Shown piece after piece: positions 56,433 to 64,000 of a stretch of DNA of 64,000 nucleotides (positions within the stretch are counted from its first letter, which is position 1; every line of letters begins with the position of its first letter). The notes under the pieces were generated by a model. The model was not told the DNA's origin. It did not search any database and saw only the letters and a program-made list of their open reading frames with translations. The stretch is taken from positions 62,001-126,000 of IMG/VR virus record IMGVR_UViG_3300028676_000003; one strand, 5' to 3'. The stretch comes from a virus. The position numbers were made by a program, and so were the translations under genes.

Positions 56433-59066
56433 ATGGCATTTACAACAAAATTAGACTATTCTAATAATAGACAAATCAAACAACATATAGAAACCTTCAC
56501 ACTTTTATCAGGTGGGACTGTATTTGGTGTGACTTTCAACGATTTACCAACTGGACCAAATGAATCAACAAGTGCGATTACTGAAACACATACGCTAGTA
56601 GCAAGTACGTTCTCAGGAAACAACACAACAACGAATTTCAATTGGTATCATCCTCTTATGGAATTGGGTCACCCTCAACTTTCAGCTATAACTCCATCAA
56701 ACTCAGGGGAAACACAAACCGCTTTACCTGCTTATTCTGCAACTGCATTCACAACCATTGATGGTAACGTTGCGGCTACTGAATATACAGGTTCAACATT
56801 TGATATTACTGTTATTACAATGACAGATTTAGGTGGTGGTAATTATACTGGAACACTACAAACAGATGAACTTCTTATACTTTCAGCTCAAACAGCTGAT
56901 TTTACTGGTAGAACAATATGGAATGATGTTCAAGGAATTTCTAGAACTGAAAGACTTATAGTGACAAATAACCCACAAGTTGGTTATGTATTAACTTGTG
57001 CTGATACTGAAGGTATGGCCGAATGGTCTCCATCATCAGGTGGTTCGGGTGGAACTGGTGATACATACGTAACAGGTGGTACATATAATGGTGGAACAGC
57101 AATTTTTACAAATAATACAGGTGGAACATTTAGTGTTACAGGTTGGAAATTATCAGGTGGAACTGGCCTAAATAGTCAAGCAACCGTTAATGGTAATAAT
57201 CAAGCATTAGGTGATTATTCATTAGCTGTTGGTTCAGGTTCAACAGCTTTAGGTTATGCATCGTTTGCAAGTGGTAGAAACACAATTGCTGGTAGTTTTG
57301 CTCATGCAGAAGGGATTAATACTCAAGCCAATGGCCCTGAATCTCACGCTGAGGGTGCATTTAGTATAGCTGGTGGTGCGGCATCTCATGCTGAAGGTCA
57401 AGATACTCAAGCTATTGCAAATAGGTCACACGCTGAGGGAAGCGGGACAACAGCAAATGGTGATTCAAGTCATGCTGAAGGTTCAGGAAGTATTGCAAGT
57501 GGTATAGCGTCACATGCTGAAGGTCTTCAATCACAAGCATTAGGTGTTGCTAGTCATGCTCAAGGTAATACAACAATAGCTTCAGGTCACTCATCTTTTG
57601 CTAGTGGAACATTAACAAATGCTAATGGTGCTGGTAGTTTCGTTCATGGAACTGGAAGTACCGTTAACGGTAACTATTCAATCGTATTAGGTAGAAATAT
57701 TACTGGAAATACAGCCGATACAACATATGTCGATTTTTTAAATATTAAAAATATACCAGCGGGTACACCAATAAATAATTTAGGTTATGATGCAACAGGA
57801 CGTGTAGTTATTGGTACTACTGGTGGTGGTGGAACCAATTATTGGTCTGCATCAACTGGAACAAACGCAATCGGAGTAATAAACTTTGGTGGAACAGCTT
57901 CAGGTGACTATGGTATTACAATGGGTTGGCAAACAACAGCTTCAGGGGTAATGTCTTTGGCTCAGAACTCAGGGACGACAGCTTCAGGTACTGCTTCATA
58001 TGCTGAGGGTTCATTTACAATTGCTGGTGGTGATGGAGCACATGCTGAAGGTGGTTATACTAACGCTTCAGGTTTCTTCTCTCATGCACAAGGATATGGT
58101 TGTGTTGCTAGTAATGAATTTTGTCATGCTGAAGGTTCGGGAAGTATTGCAAGTGGTCATACATCTCACGCTGAAGGTACGTTTTGTATCGCTGGTGGTT
58201 CAGATGCACATGCTCAAGGATTTAGAACACAAGCATATGGGAATGGTGCTCACTCAGGTGGACTAGAAACACAAGCAAATGGTATTGCTAGTTTTGTTCA
58301 TGGTTCAGGAAGTACAGCAAATGGAAATTACTCAATTGTATTGGGTAGATTTATCACAGGAAATACAGCTGACACAACATATGTTGATAATTTGAATATT
58401 AAGACTGTTGGAACTGGTCCTGGGACTATTGATTTAGGTGTTAATGCTTCAGGTGTTGTAGTTAATCAAGCTTCTGATGCTAGACTTAAAGAAAATGTAA
58501 ACACAATTGATAATGCTTTGGGTATCGTTATGAATCTTAGAGGTGTTAGTTATAATTGGATAGATAGAGTTAATGGTGGTAATGATTTAAGACTTGGGTT
58601 TATCGCTCAAGAAGTTCAAGAGGTTGTACCTGAATTGGTAACACAAAATGGTGAATACTTAGGTGTTCAATATAAAGATGTACCTGCGTTGCTTGTTGAA
58701 GCTATCAAGGAATTGGTTAATGGTAAAACTTTGTATACCAACACACAGATTGAAACACAAACAATTCTTGCTGAGGATAATAATATCGAACTTAATGTAA
58801 ATGGTACTACTGAAACTAGTATAGGTGGTGGTATTAAGGTATTAAACACAAAAAATGAAGAAGGATTTTCTGACTTAACTCTTAACGAAAACGGTGATTG
58901 GATAACAAATACAGGTTTTGAACCAAAAGCTATTAGTATTCCTTTCTATACTCCAACATCTTCAAATGATGAAATCGGTAGTATTGGAAACGTAACGAGA
59001 AATGATGATTATTTATACATAAAAACAACCAATGGTTGGAAACGTAGCAGTTTAGAAAGCTTTTAA
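56433..59066 (+). CDS. Long tail fibre with YadA-like repeats and S74 chaperone domain
   Basis: 877 aa. N-terminal beta domain (1-200), Gly-rich linker, two blocks of 14-residue YadA/Hep_Hag-like repeats (about 258-430 and 487-640, pattern ASGxxSHAEGxxTxA). Each block is closed by a module ITGNTADTTYVDxLNIK. Residues about 681-780 are a Peptidase_S74 intramolecular chaperone: SDARLKENV with Ser681 and Lys686 as the expected self-cleavage dyad, RGVSYNWIDR, GFIAQEVQEVVPELV. About 95 residues follow it. Such domains fold the trimeric fibre and then cut themselves off. Confidence 0.88.
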   Translation: MAFTTKLDYSNNRQIKQHIETFTLLSGGTVFGVTFNDLPTGPNESTSAITETHTLVASTFSGNNTTTNFNWYHPLMELGHPQLSAITPSNSGETQTALPAYSATAFTTIDGNVAATEYTGSTFDITVITMTDLGGGNYTGTLQTDELLILSAQTADFTGRTIWNDVQGISRTERLIVTNNPQVGYVLTCADTEGMAEWSPSSGGSGGTGDTYVTGGTYNGGTAIFTNNTGGTFSVTGWKLSGGTGLNSQATVNGNNQALGDYSLAVGSGSTALGYASFASGRNTIAGSFAHAEGINTQANGPESHAEGAFSIAGGAASHAEGQDTQAIANRSHAEGSGTTANGDSSHAEGSGSIASGIASHAEGLQSQALGVASHAQGNTTIASGHSSFASGTLTNANGAGSFVHGTGSTVNGNYSIVLGRNITGNTADTTYVDFLNIKNIPAGTPINNLGYDATGRVVIGTTGGGGTNYWSASTGTNAIGVINFGGTASGDYGITMGWQTTASGVMSLAQNSGTTASGTASYAEGSFTIAGGDGAHAEGGYTNASGFFSHAQGYGCVASNEFCHAEGSGSIASGHTSHAEGTFCIAGGSDAHAQGFRTQAYGNGAHSGGLETQANGIASFVHGSGSTANGNYSIVLGRFITGNTADTTYVDNLNIKTVGTGPGTIDLGVNASGVVVNQASDARLKENVNTIDNALGIVMNLRGVSYNWIDRVNGGNDLRLGFIAQEVQEVVPELVTQNGEYLGVQYKDVPALLVEAIKELVNGKTLYTNTQIETQTILAEDNNIELNVNGTTETSIGGGIKVLNTKNEEGFSDLTLNENGDWITNTGFEPKAISIPFYTPTSSNDEIGSIGNVTRNDDYLYIKTTNGWKRSSLESF
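57205..57715 (+). repeat. YadA-like coding repeats, block 1
   Basis: About twelve copies of a roughly 42-nt unit encoding GxxSHAEGxxTxAx; bases around CACATGCTGAAGGT recur with variation. Confidence 0.8.
57890..58345 (+). repeat. YadA-like coding repeats, block 2
   Basis: About ten further 42-nt units in the same gene, after a non-repetitive spacer encoding the TTYVD module. Confidence 0.8.
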
Positions 59067-59068
59067 TA

Positions 59069-60913
59069 ATGGGAAACATAAGAAATTATAATTTTAGTCT
59101 ACAAGACCTTAAATTAACGGATGCTGGGTTTTGGGATTTTTATTTAACAAATGATGCTGGTGGTGATGGTGCTTACAATTATTGTGAGCCACTTCTAACT
59201 GGAAGTTGTTCAGTTGTTTGGTATGATTTTAATAACCTAAGTATCTACACGAATTCAGCTATAACATCAAATGATATTTACAGCTTGTATACTTGGACTG
59301 GTGCAACCAATTCAGGTTATACCTTTAATACTATTGGTCTAACTGGAATTGACAATGGTTTTATTCTTTTTGATAAGTTGAGTGGTGATACTTCTAATGA
59401 AGCATTATTATCTGCCTTGACTGGAAGCACTCTTGTAATTCCTTCAGGTGATACGAGACTTCATATGAATAGAGTTAGCGGTACTACAGGTTTATATACC
59501 TATGGTGGTGATGTGATGCTTGAACCAACAAACCCTGATGTAGGTTATTTCTTTAATTTATATGGTGGATTTTATCAAGGATTCTATAAAATTGATGGTT
59601 CAACCTACGAAGTTTTGCCAGTTAGAGTAAATTACTCATGGGCCGCTGAATTTTGGTTAACAACAACACAATTCTCAGCTTCAACTGGAACTACACTAAA
59701 TGATTTTTACCCTGAAAATTCAGGATTCTTCTTTTATATTGGAACTCGTGCTGAGAATAAATTTTGGAATAAATGGGAAGGTGCAGATACTGGTTGTACT
59801 TCAGGTTGTACAGCTGATTCAGGATGTACAGATACAGTTAGTGAATGGTGTACAGTACCAAAAGAAAGTGAAATCACTCTTATTGGTGATTATGGAATTG
59901 GTATTCCGCTTGACCCACCTAGAGTTGATATTGACCTTGTTACAAACGGGTTTCTTATCTATGGTAGAGCTTGCGATTGTAGACCTGAAGAATTAACTGG
60001 TGATACTGGAAGTATCATTTACGAACCACCAATGATACTAACTGGTGACACACAACAACCTTGTAATGTTTGTCGTAAGTGTGGTGGGTGTAGTCCAACT
60101 GGTTTAGGAACTCAAACCGCTTGTTCATATGATGGTAAGGGTATTGCTGTTGCAAGTACTAGAGAGGTTCTAACAAATACTCAAAACCCATTCTTGGTTT
60201 ACGGTAGAGCAAGCAAAAATAAAGGTTGTTCATGTTGTTCAGGGCCTGAAGATGGTTTAGGTAATGAAACAGTTTGTTCATTTAGTGGGTTTACTTCAGA
60301 AGAAGTTAGTATAGATTATAACCTAGATATCATTGATAATGCTTTAGGTTTTAGAATTACACCTGAAGGTGCTATTGGATATCGTCTGCTTACCTCGACT
60401 GGAACTTGTGTTACAGAAAGTGGTGAGACTAAATATATTAGCGGTACAACGATTGAGGAAAAATATTCTGAAGATGGATTAATAAAAGATGGTTTTTGGT
60501 ATTATGTTGTTATTAAGTTTGTAACAAATTACTTAGATGATTGTGACTTAGAAACAGCGAAGCCAAGGAAAGGAAAATTAATGTTTTATATAAATGGTTT
60601 TTTAAAATTTGTCGTAGATGATTTCGATGAATTTGTAGCTAGAAGACTAGATGAATACAAAGATAAACAAGTAGGAGTACCATTCAACTTTAGCATAGGT
60701 GGTGGTTCTCAAGGACTTATTGATTCACAGACATTTGACGGGCTTGACCCTAATGATAGAGGACTACCAATTGAAACACATTTTGGTGGTACATTTATCG
60801 GTGGAATATCGCAATTCAAGTTTGATATTTGTGATTTGAGCCTTTGTAATATAAGGGAAAATTACGCTAGTCAATCTATTAGGTATGGTGTACAAGATTT
60901 ATTTACACTTTAA
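59069..60913 (+). CDS. Cysteine-rich structural protein (614 aa)
   Basis: Starts MGNIRNYNFSLQDLKLTDAGF, 2 nt after the fibre gene. The N-terminal part is beta-rich (CSVVWYDFNNLSIYTN). The middle is strikingly cysteine-rich: TGCTSGCTADSGCTDTVSEWC, CNVCRKCGGCSPTG, GCSCCSGPEDG. The C-terminal part (about 440-614) resembles a LamG/concanavalin-like sandwich: DGFWYYVVIKFV, GKLMFYINGFLKFVVDDF, GGGSQGLIDSQTFDG. Probably a fibre-associated adhesin or tail-tip protein binding glycans; the Cys region may hold metals or disulfides. Confidence 0.7.
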   Translation: MGNIRNYNFSLQDLKLTDAGFWDFYLTNDAGGDGAYNYCEPLLTGSCSVVWYDFNNLSIYTNSAITSNDIYSLYTWTGATNSGYTFNTIGLTGIDNGFILFDKLSGDTSNEALLSALTGSTLVIPSGDTRLHMNRVSGTTGLYTYGGDVMLEPTNPDVGYFFNLYGGFYQGFYKIDGSTYEVLPVRVNYSWAAEFWLTTTQFSASTGTTLNDFYPENSGFFFYIGTRAENKFWNKWEGADTGCTSGCTADSGCTDTVSEWCTVPKESEITLIGDYGIGIPLDPPRVDIDLVTNGFLIYGRACDCRPEELTGDTGSIIYEPPMILTGDTQQPCNVCRKCGGCSPTGLGTQTACSYDGKGIAVASTREVLTNTQNPFLVYGRASKNKGCSCCSGPEDGLGNETVCSFSGFTSEEVSIDYNLDIIDNALGFRITPEGAIGYRLLTSTGTCVTESGETKYISGTTIEEKYSEDGLIKDGFWYYVVIKFVTNYLDDCDLETAKPRKGKLMFYINGFLKFVVDDFDEFVARRLDEYKDKQVGVPFNFSIGGGSQGLIDSQTFDGLDPNDRGLPIETHFGGTFIGGISQFKFDICDLSLCNIRENYASQSIRYGVQDLFTL

Positions 60914-60935
60914 TCAAATAAATACATAAAATAAT

Positions 60936-60943
60936 ATATTTAT
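60936..60943 (+). promoter_or_regulatory. ATATTTAT late-type promoter motif
   Basis: AATATATTTATAAATAAAAC, 18 nt before ATG 60962. Confidence 0.55.
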
Positions 60944-60961
60944 AAATAAAACAATTTAAAC

Positions 60962-63367
60962 ATGGCAGATAAAAAAATATCACAGTTACCTAATGGTACC
61001 ATAACACCTGAAACAATATTTCCTATTGTTGCATTGGATGTAACTTCGCAAACATCATTTAATGACCTTGTTGATGCTTTAGAACCTTATTTTAGTGGTT
61101 CTACTTCAGGTGGAAATCACTATATGATTGGTTGGGAAGTTGAACAAGAAGTTGGGTCAACTGAAACTATCGGTATAGGTAAAGGGAAAATCCGTTTAAC
61201 AAATGGTTCAAACGAAATTTTAGGTATTGATGGAGTTATATTCTCTGACACAAAAGGATATAATTCACCATTTTCAACTGGTGAAATAACAGTTATTTTA
61301 CCAAATTCATTCGGTAATAGAAGATATATAACTATGGATGATTATACTGATGACACTCATGGTACATTTATTGAAATTTTTTATGATAATAGATTAGAGG
61401 GTTCAATTGGTAGTGTTTGGGATGGTGAGACTGGTGATTATGAGTATTATGCTTATCTTATTGGAGCAACAACAAGACTTGCACATGCTGAAGGTGAAGC
61501 TACTCAAGCATTTGGTCAACGTTCACATGCTGAAGGTCTTAGAACAACTGCTAGTGGAAATTATTCACATGCTCAAGGTTCAGGTAGTATTGCTAGTGGT
61601 GATTATTCACACGCTATGGGTGCAGATACAACAGCAAGTGGTCAATTTTCATTTGCTGGTGGTGTTAATTCATTTGCAGAAGCTGACTTTTCATTTGTTT
61701 TTGGTAGCCAATCAACAGCTAGTGGTAACCATACTTTTGTATTAGGTACTAATATGACTGGAACAAATGATAACACAACATATGTTGATAGACTTAATGT
61801 TAGAACTATTGGTAGTAATTCACCAGTTATAAATTTAGGACTTGATTCTAATGGAAATGTTGTTACTGGTAGTACTGGTGGCGGTGGTTCAAGTGTTTGG
61901 GTTGCTAGTAACGGTGCAAACTCTGCTGTTATTCCTAATTTAAACAATATTGCTTATGGTGTTGGTGCTATTGCTCATGGTACAGGTACGACTGCCGCAG
62001 GTGCTTATTCACATACTGAAGGTTCAGGTACAACTGCATCAGGAAACTCAGCTCACGCTGAAGGTATGGGGTCAAGAACCCAAGGACAAGCCGCTCACGC
62101 TGAAGGTACTAATACAATTGCAAACGCAAATAATGGACACTCAGAAGGTTTAAATACTATCGTTTTAGGTGAAAATGCTCACGCTGAAGGTGAAGGTACA
62201 TCTGCTACAACAAGAAATGCGCATGCTCAAGGTTCAGGGACAACAGCATCAGGTAATAACTCACATGCTGAAGGTTCAGGTACTGTTGCATTCGGACCTA
62301 ATTCACATGCTGAAGGTTCTAATACTCAAGCAACTGGAAGTTTTTCACATGCTGAAGGTCTTCAAACTCAAGCATCAGGAGATGCATCACATGCTGAAGG
62401 TTATGGTAGTGTTGCTTCAGGTCTTTATTCACATGCTCAAAATGATACAACAATTGCTAGTGGAACATATTCACATGCAGAAGGTCATGGTGCTCAAGCT
62501 ATTGGTTATACTTCACACGCTGAAGGAAGCTCAACAGCTTATGGTTATTATTCACACGCTGAAGGTAATTCTACTGCCGCTAATGGTGACTATTCACACT
62601 CGCAAGGTAATGAAACAACCGCTAATGGTACTTATGGTTTCGTAGGTGGTTTCCAATCAACAAGTGTTGGTGAATCATCTTTTGCATATGGTACTAAGGT
62701 GAATGTATCGGGTGATTGGTCAGTTGGTACTGGAACTGGTTCAACAACTTCTAATGAAGGTTCATTTGTTCACGGTTCAGGTGCTACTTCTGATGGTCTT
62801 TGGAGTGTTGCTTTTGGTAGAAACACACAAGTATCAGGAGATTGGTCATTTGGTGCTGGTGCAGGTGTAGTTGTATCAGGTGAGTCATCTGTTGCTTTTG
62901 GATGGAATAGTATTGCTGGTGGTTATGCATCTTGTTCTATTGGTGAAAACAATAGAGCTTTAGGTTCTCGTAGTACTGCATTTGGTAGTGGTACACATGC
63001 AAATGACCAATGTTCTTTCTCTTGGGGTCAAAATACACAAGCTAACGGTGCTGGAGCAACAGCCTTTGGAGCAACAACACAAGCTAACGGTGGTGGGTCA
63101 TTTGTTGGTGGTTACTTAAGTAATGCTGACGCTAATAACTCATTCGTATTTGGTTCTGCATCAACTACTAATTCTAATGCTGACTGGTCATTCATTTTAG
63201 GTAATGGAATTACAGCAAACACACCAAATACAGTATTTGTTGAAAGACTTAGTATCAAGACAGCTGGTCCATATGCAAATGATGCGGCCGCAGATGCTGA
63301 TGTGAGTCTTGCATCAGGTGGTCTTTATACTCTAACAGGTTCAAGAGTTGTTTATAGAAAACCATAA
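60962..63367 (+). CDS. Long YadA-like repeat tail fibre
   Basis: 801 aa. Residues 1-40 (MADKKISQLPNGTITPETIFPIV) match the start of the 283-aa protein at 6496, implying one attachment domain used by two fibres. Residues about 45-165 form a beta domain. The rest is about 34 tandem 14-residue YadA-like repeats in two blocks, split by NTTYVDRLNVRTIG...VINLG and closed by NTVFVERLSIKTAG. No S74 chaperone domain is present, unlike the neighbour. The C-terminus is only about 25 residues after the last module. It is probably a trimeric host-recognition fibre. Confidence 0.85.
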   Translation: MADKKISQLPNGTITPETIFPIVALDVTSQTSFNDLVDALEPYFSGSTSGGNHYMIGWEVEQEVGSTETIGIGKGKIRLTNGSNEILGIDGVIFSDTKGYNSPFSTGEITVILPNSFGNRRYITMDDYTDDTHGTFIEIFYDNRLEGSIGSVWDGETGDYEYYAYLIGATTRLAHAEGEATQAFGQRSHAEGLRTTASGNYSHAQGSGSIASGDYSHAMGADTTASGQFSFAGGVNSFAEADFSFVFGSQSTASGNHTFVLGTNMTGTNDNTTYVDRLNVRTIGSNSPVINLGLDSNGNVVTGSTGGGGSSVWVASNGANSAVIPNLNNIAYGVGAIAHGTGTTAAGAYSHTEGSGTTASGNSAHAEGMGSRTQGQAAHAEGTNTIANANNGHSEGLNTIVLGENAHAEGEGTSATTRNAHAQGSGTTASGNNSHAEGSGTVAFGPNSHAEGSNTQATGSFSHAEGLQTQASGDASHAEGYGSVASGLYSHAQNDTTIASGTYSHAEGHGAQAIGYTSHAEGSSTAYGYYSHAEGNSTAANGDYSHSQGNETTANGTYGFVGGFQSTSVGESSFAYGTKVNVSGDWSVGTGTGSTTSNEGSFVHGSGATSDGLWSVAFGRNTQVSGDWSFGAGAGVVVSGESSVAFGWNSIAGGYASCSIGENNRALGSRSTAFGSGTHANDQCSFSWGQNTQANGAGATAFGATTQANGGGSFVGGYLSNADANNSFVFGSASTTNSNADWSFILGNGITANTPNTVFVERLSIKTAGPYANDAAADADVSLASGGLYTLTGSRVVYRKP
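61470..61745 (+). repeat. YadA-like coding repeats, block 3
   Basis: About six to seven 42-nt units encoding AHAEG/SHAQG-type repeats at the start of the 801-aa fibre shaft. Confidence 0.8.
61950..63220 (+). repeat. YadA-like coding repeats, block 4
   Basis: About 27 to 28 tandem 42-nt units. The first 16 or so keep SHAEG; later ones drift to SFVHG, SVAFG, SFSWG. Confidence 0.85.
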
Positions 63368-63373
63368 TAATAT

Positions 63374-63616
63374 ATGCCAATATTAATAAAAAAAATAAGT
63401 GGAGAAGCCTTAAAGAATGTTAGCGATAGCATTCTTTATGTTTCTGCCATTAACGGACAAATTCAAAGAGAAGACTATATTAATTTATATGGTTTCATTG
63501 GATATACCCAAAACTTAAGCAGAGTTGAAGAGACTTCATTATTGAATAAACCTTCACCTTTTGGGTTAAAAAATGCTTATGATAATACAATAGTTACACT
63601 AGAAATAAATTATTAA
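63374..63616 (+). CDS. Small structural-type protein (80 aa)
   Basis: Begins MPILIKKISGEALKNVSDSILYVSA. Alternating-strand sequence with Ile/Tyr/Asn, ending TIVTLEINY. Seven nt after the long fibre gene and overlapping the next start by 1 nt (TAATG). Probably a fibre-associated or tail component translated with the fibre. Family unknown. Confidence 0.6.
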   Translation: MPILIKKISGEALKNVSDSILYVSAINGQIQREDYINLYGFIGYTQNLSRVEETSLLNKPSPFGLKNAYDNTIVTLEINY

Positions 63617-64000
63617 TGAGATATCAAGAACGCATATACATACAAAATGAGAATAAAGCTGTTAGAAATAAAGACATTTTAAATGTTAACATGAGTTCTG
63701 ACATTTGTATTTTCGAGACACCTATGTTTTCATTCAGTGGTGGTACGAAATTAGACTGTAGCACAGGTGCTACCAGTGGTACATCTTATGTTATTACAGG
63801 TTCTACAGATACAATTCCTTTAACGTTTGATTTTACAGCAAATACAAGCAGTTTTATTAACACAAATGCGATATTTAAATACGAAATCTATAAGTATTCA
63901 GATGCAATTGGTGAATTCAACTCAACAGCCGTTTACAAATCAAACCAAATTCCATATTCTGCATTTAGCGCAACAAATTCTACTACACAATATATTCCTT
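63616..64000 (+). CDS. Structural-type protein (3' truncated)
   Basis: ATG 63616, open to the window end (128 codons). Begins MRYQERIYIQNENKAVRNKD. Beta-rich and Thr/Ser/Gly-rich afterwards (IFETPMFSFSGGTKLD, SSFINTNAIFKYEIYKYSD), like the neighbouring tail proteins. The start overlaps the previous stop (TAATG). Likely another tail or fibre connector; the rest lies beyond the window. Confidence 0.65.
   Translation, partial: MRYQERIYIQNENKAVRNKDILNVNMSSDICIFETPMFSFSGGTKLDCSTGATSGTSYVITGSTDTIPLTFDFTANTSSFINTNAIFKYEIYKYSDAIGEFNSTAVYKSNQIPYSAFSATNSTTQYIP

Noticed and set aside
62169-62645. 158-codon open frame overlapping the repeats (also 61950-62153 and 61407-61745).
   Set aside because: It is a shadow of the 42-nt coding repeats in the +1/+2 frames, with a monotonous MLKV/HMLK repeat and no start context.
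61950-63220. Regular 42-nt repeats that might suggest a CRISPR array or satellite.
   Set aside because: There are no unique spacers of constant length; the repeats are in one open frame and encode the YadA-like SHAEG unit.
1-64000. tRNA genes, integrase, transposase, origin.
   Set aside because: No cloverleaf with a CCA-type end, no tyrosine/serine recombinase motif, no insertion-sequence ends and no iteron cluster were noticed by reading; a dedicated tRNA scan could still find one.

Overview
The window is a contiguous piece of a large, AT-rich tailed-phage genome (myovirus, T4 superfamily). A T4-type head set lies in order on the + strand: terminase large subunit (gp17-like), portal (gp20-like), prohead protease (gp21-like), acidic core/scaffold protein (gp22-like) and major capsid protein (gp23-like). 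A gp5-type baseplate OB-fold protein and a gp55-type late sigma factor lie on the - strand. The host is probably a Bacteroidota bacterium: ten upstream regions carry the Bacteroidota-type promoter TTG-N19/20-TAnnTTTG, and gene starts lack Shine-Dalgarno sequences. I saw no integrase, CRISPR array, insertion sequence, rRNA or tRNA. No stretch over 300 bases lacks a gene.

Layout. 1-9.3 kb (mostly +): small membrane proteins, an HNH and a PD-(D/E)XK nuclease (-), thioredoxin, a paralogous pair of small proteins, an LRR protein, a YkuK-like RNase H fold protein, a short fibre-like protein, a methyltransferase and an ABC-ATPase/GNAT fusion. 9.3-13.1 kb (-): a GNAT/zinc-peptidase fusion and a ClpC-like AAA+ unfoldase. 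13.2-15.8 kb (+): small genes ending in thymidylate synthase. 15.8-31 kb (+): virion precursor proteins, terminase, portal, protease, core and capsid. One gene here apparently needs a -1 frameshift on an A10 run. 31-34.4 kb (-): zinc-binding, winged-helix and HD-domain proteins. 34.4-39.2 kb (-): baseplate/tail proteins. 39.3-49.7 kb (-): late sigma factor, PhoH and a dense set of glycosyltransferases and methyltransferases. 49.8-53.7 kb (-): GMP reductase, dUTPase, HD-like protein and another glycosyltransferase. 53.8-56.4 kb (-): small virion-type genes, one with a WYL-like domain. 56.4-64 kb (+): long YadA-like repeat fibres, one with a C-terminal S74 chaperone domain, and a cysteine-rich structural protein.

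Two promoter classes divide the genes. The host-type promoter precedes metabolic, chaperone and regulatory genes. A second directional motif, ATATTTAT, occurs 4-62 nt before the start of structural and cargo-like genes on both strands. It is the likely target of the encoded gp55-like sigma factor. Several otherwise unrelated small proteins share short N-terminal segments such as MKHxIKKLLRE, ending in the (L/I)xE consensus of T4-type prohead proteases. The capsid protein carries the same consensus at residue 60. I infer that these segments are capsid-targeting tags on proteins packaged with the DNA.
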